Shown here in pieces: positions 30,774-38,534 of a DNA stretch of 64,000 nucleotides (position 1 is its first letter; each line of letters opens with the position of its first letter). Under the pieces are notes generated by a model. The model was not told the DNA's origin. It did not search any database and was given only the letters and a program-made list of their open reading frames with translations. The position numbers and the translations under genes are program-made. This stretch comes from Aphanothece saxicola GSE-SYN-MK-01-06B. Its GTDB lineage: Bacteria > Cyanobacteriota > Cyanobacteriia > PCC-6307 > Cyanobiaceae. The stretch is taken from positions 310,001 through 374,000 of the forward strand of contig JAHHGT010000002.1 of the NCBI GenBank assembly GCA_019359745.1, written 5' to 3'.

Positions 30774-31666
30774 GTGGGATAGAGCAGGCGGTAGCCGAGG
30801 TCGTCCCGGAGCCGCCGGCTGCTGGCCCGCCGATTCTCGCTCCAGAAGCTGCGGGCCATGGGTCCCAGGCTGGGCGCCACGTCGGCGTAGCGCTGCACCT
30901 CCGGCAGTCGGCAGTCCAGCAGGTGGGCCGCCAGGCCCAGGATCTCGCTGGAAGGGCAGGGGCAGGTGTCCGCCAGGATGAGGGTGTCCGGCCGGGCCTG
31001 GGGGGGCAGGGCGATGGTGTGCAGCAGGGCGCCGACGATGTCGTCGACGTGCACCCGGGAGAACACCTGGCCCGGCTTGTGGATCAGCCGCGCCGTGCCG
31101 TTGCGCAGGCTAAGCATCGGATTGCGGCCGGGGCCATAGATGGCGGGCAGCCGCAGCAGCTGCACCGGCAGGCCGCTGCGGCGCCAGGCCTGCTCACAGG
31201 CCAGCCGGGCCTGGCTCCGCTCCAGCAGCGGTTGGGTGGGGCTCGTCTCGTCCACCCAGGCGCCGCCGGTGTCGCCGTAGACCCCGGTGGTGGAGAGGTA
31301 GCCCACCCAGGTCGGATCCAGACGCCGCAACGTCGCCTCCAGAGACTCAAGAACCGGATCCCGGCCGCCGGCATTGGGCGGAATCGTCACCAGCACATGG
31401 CTGACTCCGGCCAGGTCCGACTGGCTGGGCAGCGCCCCCTGGTCGGGATCGAAGTGCAGCCAGCCCGGGTCGTTGCCGCTGGGGTCGGGCTGGCGGTGGG
31501 TGAGCAGCACCGGCACGCCGGCCGCCTCCAGTGCCATGGCCACACGCCGTCCGGTGTAGCCCCCGCCGAGCACCAGCAGCCGGTCGATGGCGGCGGCGGC
31601 CGTGGCCAGGGCCGGGTGATCGATCCGATCGGCAGCGGCCACCGGGTTGACAGATTCCTTTGTCAT
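30731..31666 (-). CDS. NAD-dependent epimerase/dehydratase-like (SDR, YeeZ-like) protein
   Basis: RLLVLGGGYTGRRVAMALEAAGVPV...YLSTTGVYGDTGGAWVDETSPTQPLLERSQARLACEQAWR...LRLPAIYGPGRNP. ATG at 31666. Confidence 0.88.
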   Translation of the reverse strand: MTKESVNPVAAADRIDHPALATAAAAIDRLLVLGGGYTGRRVAMALEAAGVPVLLTHRQPDPSGNDPGWLHFDPDQGALPSQSDLAGVSHVLVTIPPNAGGRDPVLESLEATLRRLDPTWVGYLSTTGVYGDTGGAWVDETSPTQPLLERSQARLACEQAWRRSGLPVQLLRLPAIYGPGRNPMLSLRNGTARLIHKPGQVFSRVHVDDIVGALLHTIALPPQARPDTLILADTCPCPSSEILGLAAHLLDCRLPEVQRYADVAPSLGPMARSFWSENRRASSRRLRDDLGYRLLYPTYWEGLSSCSGDFF

Positions 31667-31814
31667 CAGTACACCTGTATCACTGTCTGATCCCCATCCC
31701 GTGACCACTTCGTCCTTCCAGGCCAGTCTCCCTGTCGGCCTGGCACCGGCGCTCACCGCGGGCCGTCCCCTCAGCCGCCCCACCGCCAGTGGCGGGAGCA
31801 GCCGCCTGGGATCG

Positions 31815-31958
31815 ATGCCGCGGGCGCGGGCCACCACGCCCCTGCTGCTGGCCGTGGGGCTGGTGCTCGGGGCTGTGCTGCTGGCGCCGGAGCAGCCCCG
31901 TGATCAGGAGGCCATCTGCCACCGCCACAACGGCGTGGAGGCCTGCCGGGTCTGGTGA
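31815..31958 (+). CDS. Small membrane-anchored protein with conserved-looking Cys-rich C-terminus (47 aa)
   Basis: MPRARATTPLLLAVGLVLGAVLLAPEQPRDQEAICHRHNGVEACRVW inside ORF 31647-31958; TM helix then two Cys. Confidence 0.5.
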   Translation: MPRARATTPLLLAVGLVLGAVLLAPEQPRDQEAICHRHNGVEACRVW

Positions 31959-32341
31959 GTCACTTCGGCCTCGGCCGCGGTGGCTGTCTCCGCCTCAACG
32001 GGCGCCACCCACTGCAGCAGCCGCAGCGCCAGGCGCAGGTCGCCATCGGTCCAGGCCCGCAGGGCCATCGCCCGGCGAGGGTCGTAGAAGGGTTGGCTTC
32101 GGTACCAGGTGAAGGCATCGCTGTCGCCCTTGCGTCCGTTGCAGCCCAGGCAGGCCGGCACACAGTTTTCGGTGATGCTCTGGCCGCCGCGGCTCAGCGG
32201 ATGCACGTGGTCGATGGATTCGGAGGCCTCGCCGCAATAGAGGCACCGCCGACCGGTCATCCGGTGCAGCGACTGTCGCCATCGTCGCGCTCGCAGCTTG
32301 GGGCAGAGATCTTCGAGAAAGACTCCATCCCTGGCCTGCAT
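31904..32341 (-). CDS. HNH endonuclease
   Basis: RRCLYCGEASESIDHVHPLSRGGQSITENCVPACLGCNGRKGD: CxxC...DH...N...CxxC HNH/zinc motif. Confidence 0.9.
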   Translation of the reverse strand: MQARDGVFLEDLCPKLRARRWRQSLHRMTGRRCLYCGEASESIDHVHPLSRGGQSITENCVPACLGCNGRKGDSDAFTWYRSQPFYDPRRAMALRAWTDGDLRLALRLLQWVAPVEAETATAAEAEVTHQTRQASTPLWRWQMAS

Positions 32342-32401
32342 CAGCGCGCCTCGGTTGGCGGAAGTTTGCCCTCAGCGCCCCGGGTGTCAATGTGTTCTTG
32401 A

Positions 32402-34006
32402 TTGCTTTTTGCCGCATTGGCCACCCCCCTGGTGCAGATGCGCCTGGGCGCCTCGGGTCTGATCGAAGTCGTCAGTCCCTTCGACGCGGTGACCCAGGCG
32501 CACCTGCGGGCCATCCGCCCCCGCGGGCAGTGGCTCAGCCGCCGCGGCTGCTGGCAGTTTCCCCTCGAGGCGGCGGCGGCGCTGCAGCGGCAATGCGCCG
32601 GCCGCTTCCCGGTCACACCGGAGCTGGAGCAGTGGTTCGCCTGGCTTTCCCAGCCCCTGCCGCCCCTGCCCCCGCACCGGGCCCTGGTGGCGGCGGCCGC
32701 CGCCGACGAGGACTTGCCGGATGGCCGCCAGCTGTACCGCCACCAGCGGCAGGCGGTGCGCTGGTTGCTGGCCCGGCGCGGGGCCGTTCTGGCCGATGCG
32801 ATGGGTCTCGGCAAGACCCTCAGCGCCCTGGTGGCCGGTCGTGCCCTGGTGCGCCTGGCCGATTGCCGGCTGGTGGTGGTGGCTCCGGCGGGGCTGCATC
32901 ACCACTGGCGGCAGGAGGCGGCGGGGCTGGGTCTGCGGCTGGAGCTGCACAGTTGGGCCCGGCTGCCCGCCGAGCTGCCGGACGCCGGCACGGTGCTGAT
33001 CGCCGATGAGGCCCACTTCGCCCAGACGATCCACGCCGCCCGCACCCAGGCCTTCCTGCGGCTGGCTCGTCATCCGCGCCTGCGGGCGATCTGGCTGCTC
33101 TCCGGCACGCCGATGAAGAACGGCCGGCCGGTCCAGCTGTTTCCCCTGCTGGCGGCCATCGGCCATCCCCTGGGGGCCGACCAGCGCCACTTCGAGGAGC
33201 GCTACTGCCAGGGACACTGGCGCGAGCAGGGGGGGCGGCGGATCTGGCAGGCCAGCGGTGCCAGCCAGCTGGAGGAGCTGCAGCGGTTGGTGCGGCCCCT
33301 GGTCCTGCATCGGCGCAAGGGGCAGTGCCTCGACCTGCCGCCCAAGCAGCGGCTGGAGCGGCCCGTGAGCCTCGACGCCGCCGAGGCCGAGGCCTTCGAG
33401 CGGGCCCTGCAGGAGCGGATCGACGACTACCGCCGCCGGGCCTGGGCCGGCGAGGTGCGCCGCGATGCCGAAGCCCTGGCCGTGTTCACGGCCCTGCGCC
33501 AGATCGCCTCGCGCCACAAGCTGGCCGCCACCACCGACCTGGTCGCCGACCTGCGGGACCGCGGCGAAGCGGTGGTGGTGTTCACGGCCTTCGTGGCCAC
33601 CGCCCTGGCCCTGCACCGGCAGCTCGGCCACGGTGACGACGGGGGCCCCCTGGTCGGCGCCGTGCCTCCGGCCCGGCGGCAGAGGTTGGTGGATGCCTTT
33701 CAGTCGGGATGCAGCCCCGTGCTGATCGCCACCTACGGCACCGGGGGCCTGGGGTTCACCCTGCACCGGGCCCGGCACGTGGTGCTGGTCGAACGACCCT
33801 GGACCCCGGGTGACGCCGAGCAGGCCGAAGACCGCTGCCACCGGATCGGCATGGGCGCCGCGCTCACCAGCCACTGGCTGCAACTGGGCGTCGCCGACCG
33901 ACTGGTGGACGACCTGATCGCCAGCAAGGCCGAGCGGATTTCCTCGCTGCTGCAGCGCCAGCGAGCCCTGCCGGCACTGGTGCGTCAGTGGCTTGAGACC
34001 GTCTAA
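32402..34006 (+). CDS. SNF2-family DEAD/DEAH helicase, SMARCAL1/ZRANB3-like, with HARP-like N-terminus
   Basis: Motif I DAMGLGKTL, II DEAH, III LLSGTPMKNG, V YGTGGLGFTLHRA, VI EDRCHRIG. N-terminal FDAVTQAHLRAIRPRGQWLSRRGCWQFPLEAAAAL resembles a HARP motif. ATG at 32438 may be the true start. Confidence 0.9.
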   Translation: MLFAALATPLVQMRLGASGLIEVVSPFDAVTQAHLRAIRPRGQWLSRRGCWQFPLEAAAALQRQCAGRFPVTPELEQWFAWLSQPLPPLPPHRALVAAAAADEDLPDGRQLYRHQRQAVRWLLARRGAVLADAMGLGKTLSALVAGRALVRLADCRLVVVAPAGLHHHWRQEAAGLGLRLELHSWARLPAELPDAGTVLIADEAHFAQTIHAARTQAFLRLARHPRLRAIWLLSGTPMKNGRPVQLFPLLAAIGHPLGADQRHFEERYCQGHWREQGGRRIWQASGASQLEELQRLVRPLVLHRRKGQCLDLPPKQRLERPVSLDAAEAEAFERALQERIDDYRRRAWAGEVRRDAEALAVFTALRQIASRHKLAATTDLVADLRDRGEAVVVFTAFVATALALHRQLGHGDDGGPLVGAVPPARRQRLVDAFQSGCSPVLIATYGTGGLGFTLHRARHVVLVERPWTPGDAEQAEDRCHRIGMGAALTSHWLQLGVADRLVDDLIASKAERISSLLQRQRALPALVRQWLETV

Positions 34007-34017
34007 GGCGGCCTGAC

Positions 34018-34434
34018 TCAGCCCCCCGCTCTGGCGGGTTCGTCCTCGGTGCAGCTGCGTTGCCGCACCTCCAGGTCCTGGCGCAGGATCGGATCCAGCT
34101 TGCCCTTGGGCACCGCGGCGGCCAGGGTGGTGGCGCGGGCGATGTCCCGGCAGGCGGCCGCGGTGTCCCCGGCCAGGGTGTGCAGCAGGAACCGTTCGTT
34201 CAGGGGGCCGGGATCCTTCGGGAAGGCCGCCACCACCTTGTCGCACTGCTGCAGCGCGCTGGGGAGATCCTCCAGCTTCACGGTGCGCAGGCAGTCTTCG
34301 CGGGTGATCGGCCGTTGGGGCAGGGGCTGCTCGACGCAGCCGCCGAGCAGCAGGGCCAGCAACAGGACCAGGGGCGGCCGCCCCTGGCGCGCGGTGGGGG
34401 CGTGCAGGCCGGCCCGATCAGTTGTAACGCTCAC
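34018..34434 (-). CDS. Predicted lipoprotein, conserved hypothetical
   Basis: Lipobox-like LLLALLLGGC followed by a helical Cys-containing domain. Confidence 0.65.
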   Translation of the reverse strand: MSVTTDRAGLHAPTARQGRPPLVLLLALLLGGCVEQPLPQRPITREDCLRTVKLEDLPSALQQCDKVVAAFPKDPGPLNERFLLHTLAGDTAAACRDIARATTLAAAVPKGKLDPILRQDLEVRQRSCTEDEPARAGG

Positions 34435-34870
34435 TCCGGGTCATGCCGCTCCCACCAGCCTTACCACCGCCGACGACCGAGATGGCGGTGGGGCTGGGTT
34501 CGGGGCTGGTCGCGGTGCTGCCGGAGGTGCGCGGCGCATAGAGATCACCCAGGAACCGGCCGCAATCGGGGAAGGTGCCGGGGTTCTGAACCACGGCCTC
34601 GGTGATCATCACCGCGGCATGTTCAGGGGAGGTCTTGAAAAGACCGGCGCTCTGGCGCTTGATCAGGGCGTAGGAGGCCGTCCAGCTGACTTCGTGGACG
34701 TTGCCGTTGTTGCGCATGAAGCAGTACACCTGGGCGCCCTTGCCCCCGGGCCCCTCGATGTCGTTGCCCGCGCGGGCGCTCGGCGCCGTGCCGGCCGTGG
34801 CCAGCAGGCCGGCTGCCGCCGCCAGGGCGAGGGGGCCCAGTCGGCGAAGGAGAAAGTGGCGTTGGGCCAT
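34418..34870 (-). CDS. Secreted conserved hypothetical protein (picocyanobacterial type)
   Basis: MAQRHFLLRRLGPLALAAAAGLLATAGTAPSARA signal peptide; GAQVYCFMRNNGNVHEVSWTASYALIKRQSAGLFKTSPEHAAVMITEAVVQNPGTFPDCGRFLGDLY. Confidence 0.75.
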   Translation of the reverse strand: MAQRHFLLRRLGPLALAAAAGLLATAGTAPSARAGNDIEGPGGKGAQVYCFMRNNGNVHEVSWTASYALIKRQSAGLFKTSPEHAAVMITEAVVQNPGTFPDCGRFLGDLYAPRTSGSTATSPEPSPTAISVVGGGKAGGSGMTRSERYN

Positions 34871-34933
34871 CGGACCGCAAGGGAAGAACAAGGTGGCCCA
34901 ACGTATCGACCCCTGCGCGGCTGTCCAGGGTGG

Positions 34934-35461
34934 TCAGCCGCCTGGCGGGGCGGCGGTGGCGGGGAGCACCAGCCTCACCACCAGCGGCAGGATCACCAGC
35001 ACGGTGATCAGCCGCACCGCGTGCAGGCTGGCCACGGCCGCCCCCACCCCGAACTCCGCCCCCACGAGGCTCATGCCGCTGATGCCCCCCGGGGCCGCCC
35101 CCAGCAGGGCCACCACCGGGTCGACGCCCATCAGGCGGCTGCAGCCGAACCCCAGCACCAGGCCGGTGACCACCAGGGTGACCGTGATCAACAGGGCGGG
35201 CCGCCACAGCTGACGCAGCTCCAGCAGGGCCGTGCCGGTGAGGCCGGTGCCGATCACCGTGCCGATGCCGATTTCCAGCAGGGTGCGCGACCCGACCGGC
35301 CACTGCGCCACGTCGAGCCGGCCTGTCACGCTGACCAGGGCGGCCCCCAGCAGGGCCCCGGCCAGCGGAGCTGCCGGGATGCCGGTGCGCAGGGCCAGCA
35401 GGCCGCCGGCGAGTCCCGCCACGACGTAGAGCAACAGATGCAAGGGATGGTGCATCGCCAT
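34934..35461 (-). CDS. AbrB-family (AbrB/DUF-type duplicated) integral membrane protein
   Basis: GTVIGTGLTGTALLELRQLWRPALLITVTLVVTGLVLGFGCSRLMGVDPVVALLGAAPGGISGMSLVGAEFG. Confidence 0.8.
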   Translation of the reverse strand: MAMHHPLHLLLYVVAGLAGGLLALRTGIPAAPLAGALLGAALVSVTGRLDVAQWPVGSRTLLEIGIGTVIGTGLTGTALLELRQLWRPALLITVTLVVTGLVLGFGCSRLMGVDPVVALLGAAPGGISGMSLVGAEFGVGAAVASLHAVRLITVLVILPLVVRLVLPATAAPPGG

Positions 35462-35566
35462 GGAGACCGATCAACAGGGCCCACTCTGGGAGATCGCCGC
35501 CGCGGATGCTTGAGAGGGCCGCCCGGGTGTGTTGTCATGCGGCACAGCCCCGTTGCTTTCCCCGCC

Positions 35567-35851
35567 ATGGCCCCCGCCTCGGTGTCGTTCCGCATCAGCC
35601 GCAATGCTGAAGATCTCGCTGAAACCATCCATGCCCTCTCCCAGCGCCTGGTGACCCTGGAGCAGCGACTGGCGGCGATGGAACTGCAGGCCTCGAACCA
35701 GGCCCGCCCGGAGCCGGAAGAGCTGGCCAGCCTCGACAACGTCGAGCGTCTGCTGCAGGACTGCCGCCATCTGCTGGAGATCGGCGTCAGCCCCGAGGCA
35801 CCCCCGGTGGTCGCCAGCCTCGACGACGTTCCCTACCCCTCCGCCGCCTGA
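35567..35851 (+). CDS. Small conserved hypothetical, coiled-coil (94 aa)
   Basis: MAPASVSFRISRNAEDLAETIHALSQRLVTLEQRLAAMELQASNQARPEPEELASLDNVERLLQDCRHLLEIG. Confidence 0.65.
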   Translation: MAPASVSFRISRNAEDLAETIHALSQRLVTLEQRLAAMELQASNQARPEPEELASLDNVERLLQDCRHLLEIGVSPEAPPVVASLDDVPYPSAA

Positions 35852-35883
35852 GGCCGCGCACCCCCCTGGTCAGAGGTGTCAAA

Positions 35884-36153
35884 ATGAAAAGAAAGCGGGT
35901 CATGGCCTTCCCCACTTCCCCTTACCAGTCCTCTTCCAGCACCCTTCACGGGCAGAACGCCGCCTCTCGCGCGGCCATCCCAGCCCCCCACTGCCAGCTA
36001 CGCAGCCACTCCCAGGAAGAAGGTGACCACCAGCTCGAAAAGCTGGAGTTCGCCCTCGCTGTAGCCCTCACCCGTGGTGATCTGCAGCGCTCCGATCAGC
36101 TGCGCTCCCAGATCGCCGCCCTGGGTGGGAATCAGGAGGAGCCTGGCACCTGA
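35884..36153 (+). CDS. Small hypothetical protein with UVR-like helical motif
   Basis: HQLEKLEFALAVALTRGDLQRSDQLRSQIAALGGNQEE; start 35884 or internal ATG at 35902. Confidence 0.5.
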   Translation: MKRKRVMAFPTSPYQSSSSTLHGQNAASRAAIPAPHCQLRSHSQEEGDHQLEKLEFALAVALTRGDLQRSDQLRSQIAALGGNQEEPGT

Positions 36154-36301
36154 GCGCAGCCCGGGCGACGACGGGCGAGACCATTCAAAACCTTCCAAAT
36201 CGTCTCTTTTTTGCGCCGGTTACCAGCTGTTGGCTCCGGACCATATCTTGTGGAGTAAGATCTCGAAACGAAGGGGACCGTTGGATGCCAACTGACCCGT
36301 T

Positions 36302-36604
36302 GTGAATGTCTTTGACAGTGCGACATCCTCGCCGGCCATGATTGTCTCCAACCCAACTGCCCCCGTCACCTTGACGCTGGAAGCCCCACTGCGTGCAAGG
36401 TCCAGCGTTTCGCCGCTGTCCGATCCCTCCGCCCGCCAGCGCCTCCTGTTCCAGGCGGCCACCCTCAACGACCAGGCGCGTGCGGCGGCGACGCAAGGTG
36501 ATCTGGACGCTTCGGCGCGGGCGATCCTCGAGGCCCTTGATTGCGAACGGCGCGCCGGCGGCCTCGGTCTGCAGGTGCTGCAACTGATCAAACCCCGCGC
36601 TTGA
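36302..36604 (+). CDS. Small hypothetical protein (100 aa)
   Basis: ARQRLLFQAATLNDQARAAATQGDLDASARAILEALDCERRAGGLGLQVLQLIK; GTG or internal ATG start. Confidence 0.5.
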   Translation: MNVFDSATSSPAMIVSNPTAPVTLTLEAPLRARSSVSPLSDPSARQRLLFQAATLNDQARAAATQGDLDASARAILEALDCERRAGGLGLQVLQLIKPRA

Positions 36605-36915
36605 GCGCGCTTGTTCAGCCCCCCGGCGGTATCGCTCTAGCCCATGGCATTGGGCGGCACAAACCACCTGTGCAACCGTTGGTGCCGCCACATCAAGGCA
36701 ACGGACGGTCGTTCTGTCGCCGTTCCGTCAATAACGCGGAATAGGTCTCCTGAGCAACATCGACTCGATTCTCATCGATTGGGGTGAAGGGAGAGAACAG
36801 GGCCTGAATTCGGTGCCACCGGGAGGCCTTGGCTCGTGCGGCTTCATGCAGGCCATGGGGATCATCTGCGCCCTCCTGGCTTCTTTTCAGAGCTTCCTTT
36901 GTTCAGGCTTTAGCA

Positions 36916-36987
36916 AGCGGGTGACCGGATTCGAACCGGCGACGTTCAGCTTGGGAAGCTGACATTCTACCACTGAATTACACCCGC
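36916..36987 (-). tRNA. tRNA-Gly (anticodon CCC)
   Basis: Reverse complement GCGGGTGTAATTCAGTGGTAGAATGTCAGCTTCCCAAGCTGAACGTCGCCGGTTCGAATCCGGTCACCCGCT folds as a cloverleaf: acceptor GCGGGTG/CACCCGC, anticodon loop TTCCCAA, T loop TTCGAAT. CCA is not encoded. Confidence 0.95.
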
Positions 36988-37251
36988 ATTCGATCACACT
37001 AGCAAGGGCCCGGGCACCGTTCGGGCGCCCGGAGCCACTGCGCCGCCCGTCAGGGCCTTGGGCTTGAGCGCATCGGCGGCCTGTTCAAGCGTCTGGGTCC
37101 TGTTGGCAGAGGCTGTGACCATCCCCACCAGGGTCTGGTTCACCGTGGTCAGCTCGGTGCAGATCCTGGCTTCGGTCTGCTTGGTCTGGTGGGAGAGGTC
37201 GGCGCGTTGGCAACCGGCCCTCCCCACCCCGCCACGCCGCCGTCTGGGCGT

Positions 37252-38403
37252 TCAGCCGGCCAGGGCCGCCGCCGCCGCCGCCACGCCCGCGCCGGTGGGC
37301 GCCTTGGCCACGCCCAGTCCCTGCAGGGTGGCCTCGATGGCGGCCACGGCCGTGAGCACGTCGCGGTCGCAGACGAAGCCCAGGTGGCCGATGCGGAACA
37401 CCTTGCCCTTGAGGTGGTCCTGGCCGCCGGCCAGCAGGATGTCGAAACGTTCCTTGACGTGCTTGCGCAGGACCTCGGCATCGAGGCCCTCCGGTGCCAC
37501 CGCCGTGATCGCCGGGCTGCCATGGCCCTCGGCCGCGTAGAGCGGCAGGCCGATGGCCTTCATCGCCGCCTGGGTGGCCCGGCGATGGCGGTCGTGGCGG
37601 GCGAAGATCGCCTCCAGGCCCTCCTTCTGCATCATCCCCAGGGCGGCCTCGAGGGCGAAGTAGAGGTTGATCGCCGGGGTGAAGGGGTTGCTGTCGTCGT
37701 CGGCGGCTTTGCGGTACTTGCCCAGATCCAGATAGAACTTGGGCAGATCGGAGCGTTCGTAGGCCGTCCAGGCCCGCTCGCTCATGGCCACGAAGCTCAG
37801 CCCTGGCGGCATCATGTAGCCCTTCTGGGAGCCGGAGCCCACCACGTCCACGCCCCAGGCGTCCATGGGCACATCGCAGGCCCCGAGGCTGGTGACGCAG
37901 TCGGCGATCGTGAGCGCCGTGCCGTGGGTTTTCACATGGCCGGCGATGGCCTGCAGGTCGTTGATCACCCCGGTGGAGGTTTCCGAGTGGGTGAGGATCA
38001 CGCCCCGGATCTCCTTGGCGGTGTCGGCTTCGAGGGCGGCGCGGAAGGCCTCCGGATCGAGGGGCTGGCCCCATTCCGCCTTGATCACCTCCACGGTCAG
38101 CCCGTAGGCCTTCGCCACCTTCACCCAGCGTTCGCCGAACTTGCCGTTGTCGCCGCAGAGCACCTTGTCGCCGCGGCTGAGGGTGTTGACGATCGCCGCC
38201 TCCATCGCCGCGGTGCCGCTGCCGGTGAGCACCAGCACGTGGCCCTTCGTCTGGTGCAGCCACTGCAGCTGCTCGGTGGTGCGGCGCACGATCTTCTGGA
38301 AATCGCCGCTGCGGTGGCCGATCGGATGGCGGGCCATGGCCTGCAGGACGGTCTCCGGCACCGGGGTGGGGCCGGGGATCATCAGAGTGAGCTTGTCCTG
38401 CAT
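37252..38403 (-). CDS. PLP-dependent alanine--glyoxylate aminotransferase family protein
   Basis: MIPGPTPVPETVLQAMARHPIGHRSGDFQKI...VLTGSGTAAMEAAIVNTL...HSETSTGVINDL...DVVGSGSQKGYMMPPGLSF. ATG at 38403. Confidence 0.93.
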   Translation of the reverse strand: MQDKLTLMIPGPTPVPETVLQAMARHPIGHRSGDFQKIVRRTTEQLQWLHQTKGHVLVLTGSGTAAMEAAIVNTLSRGDKVLCGDNGKFGERWVKVAKAYGLTVEVIKAEWGQPLDPEAFRAALEADTAKEIRGVILTHSETSTGVINDLQAIAGHVKTHGTALTIADCVTSLGACDVPMDAWGVDVVGSGSQKGYMMPPGLSFVAMSERAWTAYERSDLPKFYLDLGKYRKAADDDSNPFTPAINLYFALEAALGMMQKEGLEAIFARHDRHRRATQAAMKAIGLPLYAAEGHGSPAITAVAPEGLDAEVLRKHVKERFDILLAGGQDHLKGKVFRIGHLGFVCDRDVLTAVAAIEATLQGLGVAKAPTGAGVAAAAAALAG

Positions 38404-38534
38404 GAGCGGTGGGGAACGAAGGAGCGCGGGCCCGGCGAAGGCAAGGCGATCGACCACCATAAAAAACAGCGTTCCCGCCGGCCATCGATTCCCTGCGCCC
38501 CCCCTCCGCGCCCCCGCGGGGCTTCACCCTGCCG

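Noticed and set aside
32387-34246. 619-aa - ORF opposite the SNF2 helicase
   Set aside because: Shadow of the helicase gene, which has complete motifs.
36541-36744. Small + ORF of 67 aa spanning the intergenic region before tRNA-Gly
   Set aside because: Arg/Pro-rich, overlaps the 36302-36604 ORF out of frame, no domain; more likely non-coding.
36916-36987. tRNA-Gly as an integration site for a mobile element
   Set aside because: No integrase, transposase or flanking direct repeat visible nearby; flanks are ordinary genes.
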